DNA of 6,273 nt from Lachnospira sp. (GTDB lineage Bacteria; Bacillota; Clostridia; Lachnospirales; Lachnospiraceae), in contig JAGAJD010000148.1 of the NCBI GenBank assembly GCA_017626275.1, positions 1-6,273 of the forward strand. The letters run 5' to 3'. Shown piece by piece: positions 5,708-6,273 of the stretch. Made by a program: the position numbers and the translations under genes. Within the stretch, counting starts at the first letter, position 1. Each line of letters starts with the position of its first letter. Under the pieces are notes generated by a model. It had not been told where the DNA came from, did not search any database, and was given only the letters and a program-made list of their open reading frames with translations.

Positions 5708-6273
5708 ATGTTATATCCTATTATGACAGAATCAAGAATAGTAAGTGATTTAAGCGGGGTATGGGATTTTAAGCTTGATGACGGGAGAGGTTTTGAGGAA
5801 AAATGGTTTGAAAAGCCGCTCAAAAATCCGATGAAAATGCCGGTGCCAGCTTCTTATAATGATTTAATGGAGGGGGAAGATTTCAGGGATCATTATGGCT
5901 GGGTATTTTACCAGAGAAAAATATGCGTGCCTGAATGTATGAAAAGAGAGCGTGTTGTGCTGCGCTGTGACGCAGTTACGCACCATGCAAAGGTTTATCT
6001 TAACGGGGAGCTGATTACCGAGCATAAAGGCGGTTTTCTTCCGTTTGAGACAGAAGTTACACAAAAGCTTCAGCCGGGAGAGAACCTTTTGACGATTGCA
6101 GTGGACAATGTGATTGACTATACGACGCTTCCCGTAGGCGGAAAAGCAAATATGATGAGCGGTCTTATGGGTGGCATGGCAGAAGCTTCCGGGGACAGCA
6201 AACCACAGAATAATCCTAATTTTGACTTTTTTAATTACTGCGGAATTACAAGACCTGTAAGACTGTATACAAC
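5708..6273 (+). CDS. uidA: Beta-glucuronidase, glycoside hydrolase family 2 (3' end outside window)
   Basis: The enzyme hydrolyses beta-D-glucuronides to glucuronate and the free aglycone. The ATG at 5708 follows GAAAGAGGG with 7 nt spacing. The 188 visible residues cover the N-terminal jelly-roll sugar-binding domain of GH2 and follow E. coli UidA closely: MLYP at the start, LSGVWDFKLD (15-24), the YQRKICVP region (68-75), DAVTHHAKVYLNG (88-100), HKGGFLPFE (106-114) and DFFNYCGITRPVRLYT (173-188). The DAVTH and DFFNY-GI-R motifs favour glucuronidase over beta-galactosidase. There is no signal peptide, so the enzyme is cytoplasmic and depends on the upstream symporter. Between the LPVG and DFFNY motifs it is about 13 residues longer than E. 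coli UidA, with a Gly/Met/Ser/Asn-rich stretch. The TIM-barrel with the two catalytic glutamates and the loops used to classify gut glucuronidases lie beyond the window, so activity cannot be confirmed here. Confidence 0.93.
   Translation, partial: MLYPIMTESRIVSDLSGVWDFKLDDGRGFEEKWFEKPLKNPMKMPVPASYNDLMEGEDFRDHYGWVFYQRKICVPECMKRERVVLRCDAVTHHAKVYLNGELITEHKGGFLPFETEVTQKLQPGENLLTIAVDNVIDYTTLPVGGKANMMSGLMGGMAEASGDSKPQNNPNFDFFNYCGITRPVRLYT

Noticed and set aside
5638..6064. Minus-strand open frames opposite the symporter end and beta-glucuronidase start
   Set aside because: The plus strand codes for a clear UidA-like protein across this region; the opposite frames have no support.

Overview
The window is low-GC, tightly packed bacterial chromosome with strong AGGAGG-type ribosome binding sites and consensus sigma-A-like promoters. 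It looks like a Firmicutes gut anaerobe, most likely a Lachnospiraceae member of the Roseburia/Eubacterium/Butyrivibrio type. That assignment is inferred from the surface-repeat style, the clostridial butanol-dehydrogenase-like protein and the glucuronide genes; no rRNA or other marker gene is present.

Layout: (1) 1-580, the C-terminal end of a secreted or surface protein built from cell-wall-binding-like GW/aromatic repeats, closed by a strong terminator. (2) 651-1654, a promoter and a ten-helix AEC-family (auxin efflux carrier) permease. (3) 1661-2924, minus strand, an iron-containing, BDH/YqhD-type alcohol dehydrogenase with its own terminator, convergent with the permease. (4) 2958-3007, overlapping divergent promoters whose -10 boxes share bases. 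(5) 3023-4237, a long, unusual ThyX-family protein. (6) 4310 to the window end, a GPH-family sugar symporter followed 27 bp later by the start of a GH2 beta-glucuronidase, which reads as a glucuronide uptake and hydrolysis operon.

How the genes work together: the symporter and beta-glucuronidase form a clear functional pair, importing a glucuronide and then releasing glucuronate and the aglycone in the cytoplasm. The permease, dehydrogenase and ThyX-like protein have no obvious joint role. The dehydrogenase and ThyX-like gene share a promoter region and could be co-regulated, but a metabolic link is not evident.

Most of the window is ordinary accessory metabolism. The observation most worth following is the ThyX-family protein. 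It appears to hold two ThyX-like halves with complementary motif loss (the first keeps HxxxFxH and ExSxRY but has lost RHR; the second keeps RHR and the R...AQxEI end but has lost ExSxRY), followed by a four-cysteine tail. No CRISPR array, tRNA, insertion sequence or phage feature was seen.
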